Source: Saccharomonospora xinjiangensis XJ-54 (lineage in GTDB: Bacteria; Actinomycetota; Actinomycetes; Mycobacteriales; Pseudonocardiaceae). From it: a stretch of DNA of 64,000 bases. Shown here piece by piece: positions 25,016 to 37,763 of the stretch (its first letter is position 1; each line of letters begins with the position of its first letter). The translations under genes and the position numbers were made by a program. The notes beneath the pieces were generated by a model. It did not search any database. It was not told where the DNA came from and saw only the letters and a program-made list of their open reading frames with translations. The stretch spans positions 1,264,982 through 1,328,981 of the forward strand of contig NZ_JH636049.1 of NCBI RefSeq assembly GCF_000258175.1, in the 5' to 3' direction.

Positions 25016-26521
25016 TCAGGCGCCGACCCTCTCCAGGACCAGCTCGCGGACCCGCTTGGCATCCGCCTGGCCCTTCGTCGCCTTCATCACCGCGCCCACG
25101 ATGGCCCCCGCGGCCTGCACCTTGCCACCACGGATCTTGTCGGCCACGTCGGGCTGCGCGGCGAGCGCCTCATCCACGGCTGTGATCAGCGCGGAGTCGT
25201 CGGACACCACCTTGAGACCGCGCTTCTCCACGACCTCGTCGGGCTCGCCCTCACCGGAAAGCACGCCCTGCACGACCTCGCGGGCGAGCTTGTTGGTCAG
25301 CTCACCGGAGTTGACGAGTTCGATCACACGGGCCACCTGCACCGGCGTGATGGGCAGCCCCGCCAGCTCCACCTCACGGAGGTTCGCCTGCTGGGTCAGG
25401 TACTGCACCCACCAGCTACGCGCCTCGTTCGGCTTGGCTCCTGCCTCCACGGTGGCCGCGACCAGGTCGGCCGCGCCCGTGTTGATGAGGTCCCGCAGTT
25501 CCTCGTCGGTGAGGTTCCACTCCTCCTTGATGCGCTTGCGGCGCTCCCACGGCAGCTCGGGAAGCGTCGTCCGCAACTGCTCCACCCACTCGCGGGAGGG
25601 CGCGATGGGCACAAGGTCGGGTTCGGGGAAGTAGCGGTAGTCCTCCGCCGTCTCCTTGACGCGGCCTGCCGACGTCGTGCCGTCGGCCTCCTGGAAGTGC
25701 CGGGTCTCCTGCGTGATGCTGCCGCCCTCAGCGAGAATCGCGGCCTGTCGCATCATCTCGTACCGCACGGCGCGTTCGACGCTGCGCAGCGAGTTGACGT
25801 TCTTGGTCTCCGTGCGCGTGCCGAACTCGGACGCGCCCTTCGCCATCAGCGACACGTTCGCGTCACACCGCAGCGAGCCCTGGTCCATGCGCACGTCGGA
25901 GACGTCCATGGCCCGCAGCAGGTCGCGCAGGGCCGTCACATAGGCACGTGCCACCTCCGGCGCGCGCGCCCCCATGCCCTCGATGGGCTTGGTGACGATC
26001 TCGATCAGCGGCACGCCTGCGCGGTTGTAGTCGAGCAGCGAGTGCTCCGCGCCGTGGATGCGGCCCGTGGCCCCACCGACGTGCAGCGACTTCCCGGTGT
26101 CCTCCTCCATGTGCGCGCGCTCGATGCCGACACGCACCACCTCGCCATCGTCGAGCACGACGTCGAGGTAGCCGTCGAAGGCGATCGGCTCGTCGTACTG
26201 CGACGTCTGGAAGTTCTTCGGCATGTCGGGGTAGAAGTAGTTCTTCCGCGCGAACCGGCACCACTCCGCGATCCGGCAGTTCAGCGCGAGCCCGATCCGG
26301 ATCGCCGACTCCACCGCCTTGCCGTTGACCACGGGCAGCGCGCCGGGCAACCCGAGGCACGTGGGGCACACGTGCGTGTTCGGCTCGCCACCGAACAGGT
26401 TCGCGCAGCCGCAGAACATCTTCGTCTTCGTGTTGAGCTCGACATGCACTTCGAGCCCGAGCACCGGGTCGTACGACTCGACGACCTCGGCGTAATCCAT
26501 CAGGTCGGCAACCGCTGTCAC
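25016..26521 (-). CDS. gatB: Asp-tRNA(Asn)/Glu-tRNA(Gln) amidotransferase subunit B
   Basis: 501 residues. Kinase-like subunit that phosphorylates Glu on Glu-tRNA(Gln). It has [20 protein letters not shown] at the start, [12 protein letters not shown] (Zn-type Cys pattern), the RYFPEPDL motif and the C-terminal YqeY-like tail domain. Together with GatA and GatC it converts mischarged Glu-tRNA(Gln) to Gln-tRNA(Gln). The start overlaps the gatA stop by 4 bases. Confidence 0.97.
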   Translation of the reverse strand: MTAVADLMDYAEVVESYDPVLGLEVHVELNTKTKMFCGCANLFGGEPNTHVCPTCLGLPGALPVVNGKAVESAIRIGLALNCRIAEWCRFARKNYFYPDMPKNFQTSQYDEPIAFDGYLDVVLDDGEVVRVGIERAHMEEDTGKSLHVGGATGRIHGAEHSLLDYNRAGVPLIEIVTKPIEGMGARAPEVARAYVTALRDLLRAMDVSDVRMDQGSLRCDANVSLMAKGASEFGTRTETKNVNSLRSVERAVRYEMMRQAAILAEGGSITQETRHFQEADGTTSAGRVKETAEDYRYFPEPDLVPIAPSREWVEQLRTTLPELPWERRKRIKEEWNLTDEELRDLINTGAADLVAATVEAGAKPNEARSWWVQYLTQQANLREVELAGLPITPVQVARVIELVNSGELTNKLAREVVQGVLSGEGEPDEVVEKRGLKVVSDDSALITAVDEALAAQPDVADKIRGGKVQAAGAIVGAVMKATKGQADAKRVRELVLERVGA

Positions 26522-28026
26522 GGCGTCGGCGCTCCCTTCAGCTCAGGCATCTTGTCCAGCACGGGGCCCCTGGCCACCTCGTAGGCCGCACCGACGCGGT
26601 ACAGCCGCTCGTCGGCCAGTGCCGGCGCCATGATCTGCAACCCGACCGGAAGCCCGTCGTCGCCGGAGAGTCCGCTCGGCACGCTCATCGCCGCGTTGCC
26701 CGCGAGGTTCGCCGGGATCGTGCACAGGTCGGCGAGGTACATCGCCAGCGGGTCGTCGATGCGCTCGCCGATGCGGAACGCCGTGGTGGGCGTCGTCGGC
26801 GACACGAGCACATCCACCTGCTCGAACGCGGCCGTGAAGTCACGGGCGATCAGCGTGCGGACCTTCTGCGCCGAGCCGTAGTAGGCGTCGTAGTAGCCGG
26901 AGGACAGCGCGTAGGTGCCGAGCATGATGCGGCGCTTGACCTCGGGCCCGAACCCTGCCTCACGCGAGGCGGACATGACCTCCTCAGCACTGCGCTCACC
27001 GTCGTCGCCGACCCTCAGCCCGTAACGCATGGCGTCGAACCGCGCGAGGTTGGACGAGCACTCGCTCGGCGCGATCAGGTAGTACGCCGAAAGGCCGTAC
27101 GTGAAGTGCGGGCAGGACACCTCGACGATCTCCGCGCCGAGCTCGCGCAGCTGCGCCACCGCCGCGTCGAACGACGCGAGCACGCCGGCCTGGTAGCCCT
27201 CGCCCGACAGCTCCCGGACCACACCGATCCGCACACCGGCGAGGTCACCGTCGGCGCCCTCGCGAGCGGCCCGCACCACGGGCGGCACAGGAGCGTCGAT
27301 CGACGTGGAGTCGAGCGGGTCGTGGCCCGCGATGACCTCGTGCAGCAGGGCGGCGTCCAGCACCGTCCGCGCACACGGGCCGCCCTGGTCGAGCGACGAC
27401 GAGAACGCCACGAGCCCGTAGCGGGAGACACCGCCGTAGGTCGGCTTCACGCCCACCGTCCCGGTGACCGAGGCGGGTTGCCGGATCGAACCGCCCGTGT
27501 CGGTACCGATCGCGAGCGGCGTCTCGAACGCCGCCACCGACGCCGAAGAGCCGCCGCCCGAACCGCCAGGCACCCGATCCCGATCCCACGGGTTGCGGGT
27601 CGGGCCGAACGCCGAGTTCTCCGTGGACGAGCCCATCGCGAACTCGTCCATGTTGGTCTTGCCGAGGATCGGCACGCCGGCCTCGCGCAGCTTGCGCGTC
27701 ACCGTGGCGTCGTACGGCGGGATCCAGTTCTCCAGCGTGCGCGAACCGCACGTGGTGGGCATGCCGCGCGTGGTGAAGACGTCCTTGAGCGCCAGCGGAA
27801 CCCCGGCCAGCGCTGAGGCGGGTTCGGCGCCGCTCGCCAGCGATTCGTCCACGGCCCGCGCCGAGGACAGTGCCCCCTCGGCATCGATGTGGAGGAACGC
27901 GTTGATGCCGGAATCCACCTCGGCGATCCGGTCGAGATGAGCCCGGGTCACCTCCTCGGAGGACACCTCGCGGGCGTGGATCTTCTCCGCCAGTTCGGCC
28001 GCGGACAGCCTCGTCAGATCGGTCAC
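26518..28026 (-). CDS. gatA: Glu-tRNA(Gln) amidotransferase subunit A (amidase)
   Basis: 502 residues. Amidase-signature enzyme that releases ammonia from glutamine. The Ser-cisSer-Lys triad is visible: Lys81 (LALKDVF), Ser156 (PGGSGGGSS), Ser180 (DTGGS). It overlaps gatC upstream and gatB downstream by 4 bases each, forming a tightly coupled C-A-B operon. Mycobacteria have pfkA inserted between gatB and gatA; here it is absent. Confidence 0.97.
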   Translation of the reverse strand: MTDLTRLSAAELAEKIHAREVSSEEVTRAHLDRIAEVDSGINAFLHIDAEGALSSARAVDESLASGAEPASALAGVPLALKDVFTTRGMPTTCGSRTLENWIPPYDATVTRKLREAGVPILGKTNMDEFAMGSSTENSAFGPTRNPWDRDRVPGGSGGGSSASVAAFETPLAIGTDTGGSIRQPASVTGTVGVKPTYGGVSRYGLVAFSSSLDQGGPCARTVLDAALLHEVIAGHDPLDSTSIDAPVPPVVRAAREGADGDLAGVRIGVVRELSGEGYQAGVLASFDAAVAQLRELGAEIVEVSCPHFTYGLSAYYLIAPSECSSNLARFDAMRYGLRVGDDGERSAEEVMSASREAGFGPEVKRRIMLGTYALSSGYYDAYYGSAQKVRTLIARDFTAAFEQVDVLVSPTTPTTAFRIGERIDDPLAMYLADLCTIPANLAGNAAMSVPSGLSGDDGLPVGLQIMAPALADERLYRVGAAYEVARGPVLDKMPELKGAPTP

Positions 28027-28322
28027 TGCTCTTCCCCAAGAATGCGTGGCACCCGGAACCTGCCGTCCTCCGCAGCCGGAGCGCCTGCCAGCGCCTCCTG
28101 CTGGCTCAGGCCGGGACGGATCTCGTCGTCACGGAAGGTGTTCGTCAGCGGAACGGCGTGCGACATGGGCGGAATGTCGTCGGAGGCGACTTCGGCCACC
28201 TTCGCCACCGCGTCCAGGATCTGGTCCAGCTGGCCCGCGAAGACGTCCAGTTCTTCCTCGGTGACGGCCATCCTCGCCAGCCTGGCCAAATGCGCGACCT
28301 CGTCGCGGGAAATGTTCGACAC
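28023..28322 (-). CDS. gatC: Glu-tRNA(Gln) amidotransferase subunit C
   Basis: 99 residues from the GTG at 28320-28322: [20 protein letters not shown], the usual GatC opening, then [15 protein letters not shown] and RFRVPRILG. It stabilises the GatA-GatB complex. An alternative ATG 11 codons upstream exists, but GGGAG lies 8 nt before the GTG and homologues start here. First gene of the gat operon. Confidence 0.93.
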   Translation of the reverse strand: MSNISRDEVAHLARLARMAVTEEELDVFAGQLDQILDAVAKVAEVASDDIPPMSHAVPLTNTFRDDEIRPGLSQQEALAGAPAAEDGRFRVPRILGEEQ

Positions 28323-28549
28323 GCGGGCGACTCCCGGGGTTTTCTCGATTCGCAAAGGCGCGGGTGTTGTCGATTTCGGGTGTTACCCAGGGCAGTCTAT
28401 GGCGTGTGGCCCCGATCGCTCGTCGCGGGTCCGGGGCGCTGCGACTACCCATGCGGGGGTCGGAACTGTCACAATCATCGGTCGGCGAAGAGCACGAAGT
28501 GGACGAGCAGTGACGAGGTGAGGACGCTGGCCGAGGAAAGGGGTCCACG

Positions 28550-29203
28550 TTGTCTTTCCTGATCCGGGTGCAACTCCCGGACAGCCCCGGAACCCTCGGC
28601 GCCGTGGCGAGCGCCCTGGGTCTGGCCGGCGCGGACATACTCAGTGTGGACGTCGTCGAGCGCGGCAACGGCGTCGCGATCGACGATCTCGTGGTGGAGC
28701 TGCCGTCCGGCAGGCTCCCCGACACGCTCATCACGGCGGCCGAGAGCGTTGACGGTGTCGAAGTGGACGCGGTACGGCCGTACGCGGGGGTGCTCGACAC
28801 CCACAGGGAGCTCGAACTCGTCGAGGAGATCGCGGCGCAGCCCGCGTCGGGGCTGGACCTGCTCGCCGACGGGGTGCCGAGGATCGTGCGGGCGGGATGG
28901 GCGCTCGTCGTGCGCCACGACGACGGCGACATCACCCGACTCGCGTCCTCGACGGCGGCGCCGGAGGCACCGTTGGGCGAACTGCCGTGGCTGCCTCTGG
29001 AGCGCGCGACGGTGCTCGACGCCGAGGAGCCGTGGGTGCCGCGGATGTGGCGTGACCTCGGCACCGAACTCGCCGCGACACCGGTCGGCAAACCCGACCG
29101 CGCTCTGCTGGTCGGCAGGCCGGGCGGCCCGATGTTCCGCGCCGCCGAGGTGGCGCGCCTCGCGCACCTCGCGGGCATCGTGGCGGTGGTCCTGGACAGC
29201 TGA
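28550..29203 (+). CDS. ACT-domain protein
   Basis: 217 residues with a TTG start behind an AAAGGGG ribosome site. The N-terminal ACT domain (about 3-75) begins SFLIRVQLPDSPGTLGAVAS. The C-terminal half resembles a weak GAF-like or acetyltransferase-like sensor and has LLVGRPGGPMFRAAEVARLA. A homologue (Rv3013) lies between gatC and ligA in mycobacteria. It probably senses a small ligand such as an amino acid; the target is unknown. Transcription heads into the 21-bp repeat array that starts at its stop codon. Confidence 0.88.
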   Translation: MSFLIRVQLPDSPGTLGAVASALGLAGADILSVDVVERGNGVAIDDLVVELPSGRLPDTLITAAESVDGVEVDAVRPYAGVLDTHRELELVEEIAAQPASGLDLLADGVPRIVRAGWALVVRHDDGDITRLASSTAAPEAPLGELPWLPLERATVLDAEEPWVPRMWRDLGTELAATPVGKPDRALLVGRPGGPMFRAAEVARLAHLAGIVAVVLDS

Positions 29204-29206
29204 CAC

Positions 29207-29376
29207 CGTGTCCGCACCTGATGCACGCGTGTTGGCACCCTGCGTATGTGTGTTGGCAGCTTGTGCACACGTATCGGCACTTAGTGCACACGTGTCCGCA
29301 CCCTGCGACCGCATGCCAGCACCCTGCGTACTGTGTCCGCTCTCTGCGAGCACAGGTCAGCACAGGGCGGACACGG
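29207..29376. repeat. 21-bp repeat array between two convergent genes, about eight units
   Basis: Units begin at 29207, 29228, 29249, 29270, 29291, 29312 and 29333, each exactly 21 bp, with a final inverted unit before 29377. The first unit is CGTGTCCGCACCTGATGCAC plus G. The array starts 3 bases after the ACT-gene stop and ends at the GNAT stop codon. The two ends (ACCGTGTCCGCACCTG and CAGGGCGGACACGGT) are inverted copies. Confidence 0.9.
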
Positions 29377-29877
29377 TCAGAGTTCCTTGGTGAACGCCAC
29401 CAGCGGAAGTCCCGAGGGTGTGTGCCAGTCGCGAGAGGGAACGCGCTCGAAGCCGAGGCGTTCGTAAAGGCGGTGCGCCGCTGTCATCGTGTCGAGGCTG
29501 CACAGCACCATGCGCTTCGCGCCACGATCGGCGGCCAACTCCATCGCCGCCCGCGTCAACGCCTCCCCCACACCGCGCCCCCTGGCGTGCTCGGGCACGG
29601 CGACCATGCGCAACTCCGCCTCGCCCTCACCGCACATCTCGGCCAGCGCGGAACCTGCCTCGGCCACGGTGGCCGTGCCCACCAGCTCGTCGGCGCCATC
29701 GACGGCAACGAGAAGGTGGGCGTGCTCGGCGCGCCGCGCGGCGTCGCGCAGCGACCGCGTGTACACCTGGCCGTCGGGGTCGTCGAGATAGCCGTTCACC
29801 CGGTACGCGGCAACGGTCATCTCACCCACTTCGGTGATCTCCTCCGGCCGCGCCACGCGCACGACGATGTCAGTCAT
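29377..29877 (-). CDS. GNAT-family N-acetyltransferase
   Basis: 166 residues. The GNAT fold with acetyl-CoA loop RGRGVG in AVPEHARGRGVGEALTRAAM (about 98-117) and the C-terminal MTAAHRLYERLGFERVPSRD. The acceptor is unknown. The ATG at 29875-29877 follows GGGAAAG. It lies on the same strand as ligA but is separated from it by a 21-bp repeat array; its own stop touches another array. Confidence 0.88.
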   Translation of the reverse strand: MTDIVVRVARPEEITEVGEMTVAAYRVNGYLDDPDGQVYTRSLRDAARRAEHAHLLVAVDGADELVGTATVAEAGSALAEMCGEGEAELRMVAVPEHARGRGVGEALTRAAMELAADRGAKRMVLCSLDTMTAAHRLYERLGFERVPSRDWHTPSGLPLVAFTKEL

Positions 29878-29901
29878 ATCTTTCCCGTTTCCTCTCGACG
29901 T

Positions 29902-29996
29902 CGGACACACATGCCACACCTGCGAGCACATGTGCAAGAAGTGCCAACACACGTGCACAAGGTGCGGACACGCGTGCAGGAAGTGCGGACACGGCG
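29902..29996. repeat. 21-bp repeat array between ligA and the GNAT gene
   Basis: Four phased units start at 29909, 29930, 29951 and 29972, preceded by a partial one. The last two are ACGTGCACAAGGTGCGGACA plus C and GCGTGCAGGAAGTGCGGACA plus C. The array stops four bases before the ligA stop codon (TCA at 29997-29999). Confidence 0.9.
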
Positions 29997-32899
<2,903 letters not shown>

Positions 32900-32910
32900 G
32901 CCTGCCACTA

Positions 32911-33954
32911 CTACCAGCCCTCGACGGGCTCGACGAACGCTTTGCCCAGATCCCTCGCCAGGGAAAGGGCTCGCCGCACCCAGTCGTTGTCGGCCGAAGC
33001 CAGCCCGCAGGTGGGCGTGGGGACGGCGCGCTCGGCGAGGGTCTCCCGCGCGAACCCCAGCCGGTCCACCAGGTCGAAGGCCGGTCGCGCCAGCTCCTTC
33101 AGCTTTAGCCGCGCCTCGCCCTCCACGCTCGGCACCAGCCCCAGCAGGAACGTCACACCGGCGTCCCACGCCTCGCCGATCTCGTCGAGGAGTGCGCCGG
33201 GAGCGCCACGGAGCAGGGTCGCGTCGAGCGAGATCGCGTCGGCGCCCGAGGCGTGCAGCAGGCCGACGGGCGGGCGGCGGGCGCAGCAGTGCAGGACGAC
33301 AGGGCAACCCGTGGCGGCCCTGGCCGCTTCGACGACGGTGCCGAGCAGCTCACGGGCCCTGGGTTCGGGAACGGCGGCCACCGTGCCGTAGCCGGAGGGG
33401 GTGGACAGCGCACCGGCGAGCACGGAAGGCAGCGTCGGCTCGTCCAGTTGCACCACGACGCGAGCCCCTGTGCGGTCGGCCAGTTCGGTGACGTGCGCGG
33501 CCAGTCCCTCCACGAGCGAGTCGGTGAAGTCCCTCAGCGCTCCCTCGTCGGTCAGCACCCGGTGTCCCCGTGGCAGCTCGACCCCGGCCGCCAGTGTCCA
33601 CGGACCCGCCACCTGGGTCTTCACAACGGAGGGGCGGCTGCGCTCGGCTGCCTCGGTGACGGCGTCGGTGTCCCAGCGCAGCAGATCCACCGCCCTGCGG
33701 TGGTCCCGTCCCGGTCTCGCGGTGACCCGGTATCCCGACGGCACCACCTCGACGGCGAGGTCCACGAGCAACGCCGCCGCGCGGCCGATCACATCGGCGC
33801 CGACCCCGCGTGCGGGCAGCTCGGGCAGGTGCGGGAACTCCGGCAGCTCACCGAACACGACGGCGGCAGCCTCGGCGGCGTCGATACCCGGCATCGACCC
33901 CACGCCGGTCGCCGCGCCCCTCGGCCAGAACCGTTGCGTCTCACCACTGCTCAC
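32911..33954 (-). CDS. MetE C-terminal-like protein (cobalamin-independent methionine synthase family)
   Basis: 347 residues, about half of full MetE and corresponding to its catalytic barrel. The zinc-ligand pattern is retained: His-x-Cys in VVLHCCARRP and a late Cys in PTPTCGLAS. LDEPTLPSVL and ATGVGSMPG match the UROD/MetE-like fold. The homologue Rv3015c precedes ligA in mycobacteria. Such short proteins may transfer methyl groups from substrates other than methyltetrahydrofolate. The GTG at 33952-33954 (VSSGETQRFWPRG) is preferred over an ATG 12 codons upstream. Confidence 0.85.
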   Translation of the reverse strand: MSSGETQRFWPRGAATGVGSMPGIDAAEAAAVVFGELPEFPHLPELPARGVGADVIGRAAALLVDLAVEVVPSGYRVTARPGRDHRRAVDLLRWDTDAVTEAAERSRPSVVKTQVAGPWTLAAGVELPRGHRVLTDEGALRDFTDSLVEGLAAHVTELADRTGARVVVQLDEPTLPSVLAGALSTPSGYGTVAAVPEPRARELLGTVVEAARAATGCPVVLHCCARRPPVGLLHASGADAISLDATLLRGAPGALLDEIGEAWDAGVTFLLGLVPSVEGEARLKLKELARPAFDLVDRLGFARETLAERAVPTPTCGLASADNDWVRRALSLARDLGKAFVEPVEGW

Positions 33955-34107
33955 AGCACCGATTGTGCCGCCGCGCCCACCCGCCGCCACCTCCGGGGCG
34001 GCCTCCGTTCACCACGCGGAACACCGGCTTCGGCCCGGCGTTACGGTGCCGTACCGTCGGAGGTGCTCGCATGGTCGATCAGGTACGCCGAAAGGGAGGT
34101 GAGACGC

Positions 34108-34941
34108 ATGAGAGTGGCACTGGCGCAGACCGACTGCCGGCTCGGCGACGTGGAGGGAAACCTCGCCGATGCCGAGCGGATCGTCAAGGACGCGGCGGCT
34201 CAGGACGCCGACCTTGTCGTGTTCCCCGAACTGTCTCTCACCGGGTACGCGCTGGGGCAGCTCGCCGACGACATCTCGCTGTGGCCGGACGACCCGCGTC
34301 TCGCCACCTTGTCGAAGCACGGGCCGGACGTGGTGATCGGCCTTCTCGAGGACGGGCGCATCCGAAGGCACAACTCGGCGCTGTACCTCTCAGGGGGCAG
34401 GCTTGTGCACAACCACCGCAAGCTCTACCTGCCGAACTACCTGATCTGGGAGGAACGCAAGCATGCCAATCCCGGCCAGTACATGCGGGCGTTCGACACG
34501 GAGTACGGCCGGTTCGCCACGCTGATCTGCAACGACGCCTGGCAGCCGATGTTGCCGTGGCTGGCGGCGCAGGACGGCGCTGAGCTGCTCATCGTCCCTG
34601 CCAACAGCGCGGCGAAACTGACGGGTGGTTCGTTCGATCCCGCGGAGTACTGGCACGACCTGCTCACGTTCACAGCCCGCATGCAGCAGTGCTGGGTGGT
34701 GTTCGTCAACCGGGTCGGCGACGAGGCTGGAGTGCGGTTCTGGGGCGGCTCGCGCGTGCTCGACCCGTGGGGTTCGGCCGTGGCGACGGCTCCCAACTGG
34801 GAGGAGTCGCTCACGGTGATCGATGTGGACCTCGGCGCGGTTCGGCGGCGCAGGCGGGAGATCCCGCTCCTCGCCGACGCGCGCATGGGCCTGCTGCGCC
34901 GGGAGCTGGAGCGGCTGATGCTCGAAAGCGGCGACGACTGA
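34108..34941 (+). CDS. Carbon-nitrogen hydrolase (nitrilase superfamily)
   Basis: 277 residues. The Glu-Lys-Cys triad is visible: Glu41 (VFPELSLTGYA), Lys105 (HRKLYLPNY), Cys141 (TLICNDAWQ). It hydrolyses an amide or nitrile; proximity to the glutaminase domain of NAD synthetase is likely but no synthetase domain is attached. The ATG at 34108 follows GGGAGGT by 7 nt; the long open frame upstream is antisense to the metE-like gene. Divergent from the metE-like gene. Confidence 0.9.
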   Translation: MRVALAQTDCRLGDVEGNLADAERIVKDAAAQDADLVVFPELSLTGYALGQLADDISLWPDDPRLATLSKHGPDVVIGLLEDGRIRRHNSALYLSGGRLVHNHRKLYLPNYLIWEERKHANPGQYMRAFDTEYGRFATLICNDAWQPMLPWLAAQDGAELLIVPANSAAKLTGGSFDPAEYWHDLLTFTARMQQCWVVFVNRVGDEAGVRFWGGSRVLDPWGSAVATAPNWEESLTVIDVDLGAVRRRRREIPLLADARMGLLRRELERLMLESGDD

Positions 34942-34983
34942 CACGGCGGCGACCATGACCGGACACCGGCTGAGCGCCCGCTC

Positions 34984-35001
34984 AGTGAGCTGGGTCTCAC
35001 T
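34984..35001. promoter_or_regulatory. 18-bp inverted repeat before the MBL gene
   Basis: AGTGAG-CTGGGT-CTCACT, perfect 6-bp arms with 6-bp spacer, 40 bases before the chosen start of the metallo-beta-lactamase gene. It could be an operator; no regulator is adjacent. Confidence 0.3.
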
Positions 35002-35040
35002 CGCCTCCACGTGCGGCACCGCAACTGGTCTCATCACCGG

Positions 35041-36093
35041 ATGCGACCGCTCGACGACGGCTCACGGGACTGGATGGAACCGGGGATCTACTCCGTCGCA
35101 CCAGGCGTGTACCGGGTGCCCCTGCCCATGCCGGGCAACGGCCTGCGGGCGGTCAACGCCTATGTGCTCGCCGACGGCGACTCGCTGACGCTGATCGACT
35201 CCGGTTGGGCACTGGACGACGCTGAGGTCCGGCTGGAATCGGCGCTGGCGGCCATCGGGGCATCCCCTTCGGACATCCGTCGATTTCTGATCACGCACGT
35301 CCACCGTGACCACTACTCGCTCGCCGTGGCGATGCGCCGCGAGCACGGCACGCCTGTCGCGCTCGGGTCCGGCGAGCGTGCGGCTCTCGCCGCCGTGTCA
35401 CAGCCGGGTCGCGTCCCCCTGGCCGATCAGCTCCCCCTGCTCGGGAAGGCGGGCGCCGCGCCCGTGGTGGACGCGCTCGTCGCCGCGTTCGGCTCCCTTC
35501 CCCCGCAGGATTGGAGCCTGTGGGAGCGGCCGGACCACTGGCTGACGCCGGGAGAGATCCGCACGCCCGGCGGCAGGCACCTCGACGTCGTCCACACGCC
35601 GGGCCACACGGCAGGACACGTGGTGTTCGACGACTCCGCCGAGGGACTGCTGTTCACCGGCGACCACGTGCTGCCGCACATCACGCCGTCGGTGGGCCTG
35701 CATGCCGCACCCGGGCCACTCCCGCTGCGCGACTACCTCGCCTCACTACGGCTGCTGCTGTCGAGGCCCGACCGGCGGGTGCTGCCGGCTCACGGTCCCG
35801 TCTCGCCCAGCGTCCACGCCAGGGTGGAGGAGCTGCTGTGCCACCACGAACGCCGGTTCGACGAGATCGCCGACCTCGTGGCCGGTGGCGCGCACACCGC
35901 CTACGACGTGGCTCGCCGCCTGCGGTGGACGCGCCGCGAGCGCACACTCGGCGACCTCGACCCCTTCCATCAGGCACTCGCGGTGCTGGAGGTCGCCGCC
36001 CACCTCGACGTGCTCGCGGCGCGGGAGGAACTGCTCGCCACCGACGACGCCGAGGGTGGCCGGGAACCGGTTCGCCGCTTCACGCTCGCCTGA
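35041..36093 (+). CDS. Metallo-beta-lactamase-fold hydrolase
   Basis: 350 residues. Zn-binding HxHxDH lies in THVHRDH (His86, His88, Asp90, His91), followed by HTPGHTAGHVVF, GLLFTGDHVLP and PAHGPV. A C-terminal winged-helix-like tail (from about 270) is typical of the LACTB2/glyoxalase II-like branch that processes thioesters or phosphodiesters. It converges on an acyl-CoA synthetase, so a role in acyl-CoA turnover is plausible. Start uncertain: the ATG at 35041 is used; 35011 and 35074 are in frame. Confidence 0.85.
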   Translation: MRPLDDGSRDWMEPGIYSVAPGVYRVPLPMPGNGLRAVNAYVLADGDSLTLIDSGWALDDAEVRLESALAAIGASPSDIRRFLITHVHRDHYSLAVAMRREHGTPVALGSGERAALAAVSQPGRVPLADQLPLLGKAGAAPVVDALVAAFGSLPPQDWSLWERPDHWLTPGEIRTPGGRHLDVVHTPGHTAGHVVFDDSAEGLLFTGDHVLPHITPSVGLHAAPGPLPLRDYLASLRLLLSRPDRRVLPAHGPVSPSVHARVEELLCHHERRFDEIADLVAGGAHTAYDVARRLRWTRRERTLGDLDPFHQALAVLEVAAHLDVLAAREELLATDDAEGGREPVRRFTLA

Positions 36094-36177
36094 CCACTGT
36101 GGACTGATCTCGTCACGCCAGTGGCCGTGACCAGCGGGCGAACACGTCCGCGAGCTGACCGCGGGTTCACGTGCCCC

Positions 36178-36206
36178 GCGCCCTCCAGCGGCACGGCGGA
36201 GGGCGC
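36178..36206. terminator. Bidirectional terminator between MBL and acyl-CoA synthetase genes
   Basis: A perfect 9-bp stem GCGCCCTCC/GGAGGGCGC with an 11-base loop, located just before the synthetase stop and after the MBL gene. Confidence 0.55.
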
Positions 36207-36212
36207 GCCGGC

Positions 36213-37727
36213 TCACCCTGCGGTGAGTTGTTGCCTCAATTCCCGCTTGAGGATCTTGCCGGAGGCGTTGCGGGGCAGATCGTCGGCGAAGTGGATCGCC
36301 TTGGGGACCTTGAAGCCCGACAGCGATGACTTGGCGTGGGCGAGGAGCTCGTCGGCGCTCACCTCGCCCTTGGGCACGACGACAGCGGTGATCGCTTCGA
36401 TCCACCGATCGTCGGGCAGTCCCACGACGGCGACCTCGGCCACCCCGGGATGTGTGTAGAGGGCGTCCTCCACCTCCCGCGACGCCACGAGCACACCACC
36501 GGTATTGATCACGTCCTTGATGCGATCGACGACGTAGAAGTAGCCCTCCTCATCAACTCTCACGAGGTCGCCGGAGTGGAACCAGCCGTCGCGGAACGCC
36601 TCCTCCGTCTCCTCCGGCTTGTTCCAGTAGCCCGTCGCGAGCTGCGGCGACCGGTACACGACCTCGCCCTGCTCGCCCGGCGCGACCTCGTTGCCGTCCG
36701 GATCGACCACGCGCGCCTCGACGAACAACACCGGCCTTCCCGCCGAGTCGGGTCGCTCGTCGTGTTCCTCCGGCCGCAGCACCGTGGCGAGCGGCGCGAT
36801 CTCCGACTGCCCGAAGCAGTTGTAGAAACCGAGCCCCGGCAACGCCTCGCGCAACCGGTTCAGCACCGGAACCGGCATGATCGACGCGCCGTAGTACGCC
36901 TTGCGCAGCGTCGAGAGGTCGCGGCGGTCGAAGTCGGCGTGGTTGGACAGCGCCACCCACAGCGTGGGCGCGGCGAAGAACGCGCCGTGCCGGTCCGCCT
37001 CGATCCTGCGGAGGATCTCCGTGGGATCGGGGGTCTCCAGCACCGTGTTGGTGGCGCCGACGGCCAGCCACGGAACGAGGAACACGTGCAGTTGAGCACT
37101 GTGATAAAGCGGCATCACGTGCAGGGGTGCGTCGTCGGCCGTGAGGTCGAGGTTCACGACACAGGACAGGTATTCGTGCACCAGCGCCCTGTGGGTCATC
37201 ATGGCGCCCTTGGGCCGGGCCGTGGTACCCGAGGTGTAGAGGAGCTGGACGAGGTCGGTGTCGGCCACCGCCACGTCCAGCGCAGGGATCTCGCCGGTCG
37301 TCGCGGCGTCGAGCAGGCTGCCTTCGGCGTCGCGCAGGGGCACGAGCCGGCCGGGCCGCGCGGCGCTCGTGGTCACGTTGGGAGCGAGAGCCGGATCGGC
37401 GAGGACGGCCCGGCTGCCCGACTGCTCCAGCAGGTAGGACAGCTCGTCGCCGGTGAGGTTGTAGTTCACGGGCACGTGCACGAGGCCCGCTCTCGCGCAG
37501 GCGAGAAAACCGATGAGGAAGGCATCGGAGTTGCGACCGTAGGCGGCGACGCGGTCGCCGTGCTCCAGCCCCAGCGACAGCAGATGCGCGGCGGCTCGGG
37601 TCACGGCGGAGTCGAGTTCCTCGTACGTCCACTCTCGACTGCCGAACCGGAGGGCGATCCTGCCGGGATGGCGCGCGGCGCTACGGCGCAGGATGTCGGC
37701 AACGGTGCTGGAGCGGACAGGCGTCAT
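36213..37727 (-). CDS. Acyl-CoA synthetase (AMP-binding enzyme)
   Basis: 504 residues of the ANL superfamily. The P-loop is LLYTSGTTARPKGAMM, followed by YNCFGQSEI, GDLVRVDEEGYFYVVDRIKD (A8 hinge) and the catalytic Lys in NASGKILKRELRQQ. It activates a carboxylic acid with ATP and CoA; a medium or long fatty acid is most likely. The ATG at 37725-37727 follows GGAGGA; a start 7 codons earlier is possible. Confidence 0.92.
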   Translation of the reverse strand: MTPVRSSTVADILRRSAARHPGRIALRFGSREWTYEELDSAVTRAAAHLLSLGLEHGDRVAAYGRNSDAFLIGFLACARAGLVHVPVNYNLTGDELSYLLEQSGSRAVLADPALAPNVTTSAARPGRLVPLRDAEGSLLDAATTGEIPALDVAVADTDLVQLLYTSGTTARPKGAMMTHRALVHEYLSCVVNLDLTADDAPLHVMPLYHSAQLHVFLVPWLAVGATNTVLETPDPTEILRRIEADRHGAFFAAPTLWVALSNHADFDRRDLSTLRKAYYGASIMPVPVLNRLREALPGLGFYNCFGQSEIAPLATVLRPEEHDERPDSAGRPVLFVEARVVDPDGNEVAPGEQGEVVYRSPQLATGYWNKPEETEEAFRDGWFHSGDLVRVDEEGYFYVVDRIKDVINTGGVLVASREVEDALYTHPGVAEVAVVGLPDDRWIEAITAVVVPKGEVSADELLAHAKSSLSGFKVPKAIHFADDLPRNASGKILKRELRQQLTAG

Positions 37728-37763
37728 CGGCGTCCTCCGGTCGGGCAAGTCGTGTGCCCGCCA

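Noticed and set aside
29207..29376. CRISPR array
   Set aside because: Units are contiguous with no unique spacers, only 21 bp, and no cas genes are present.
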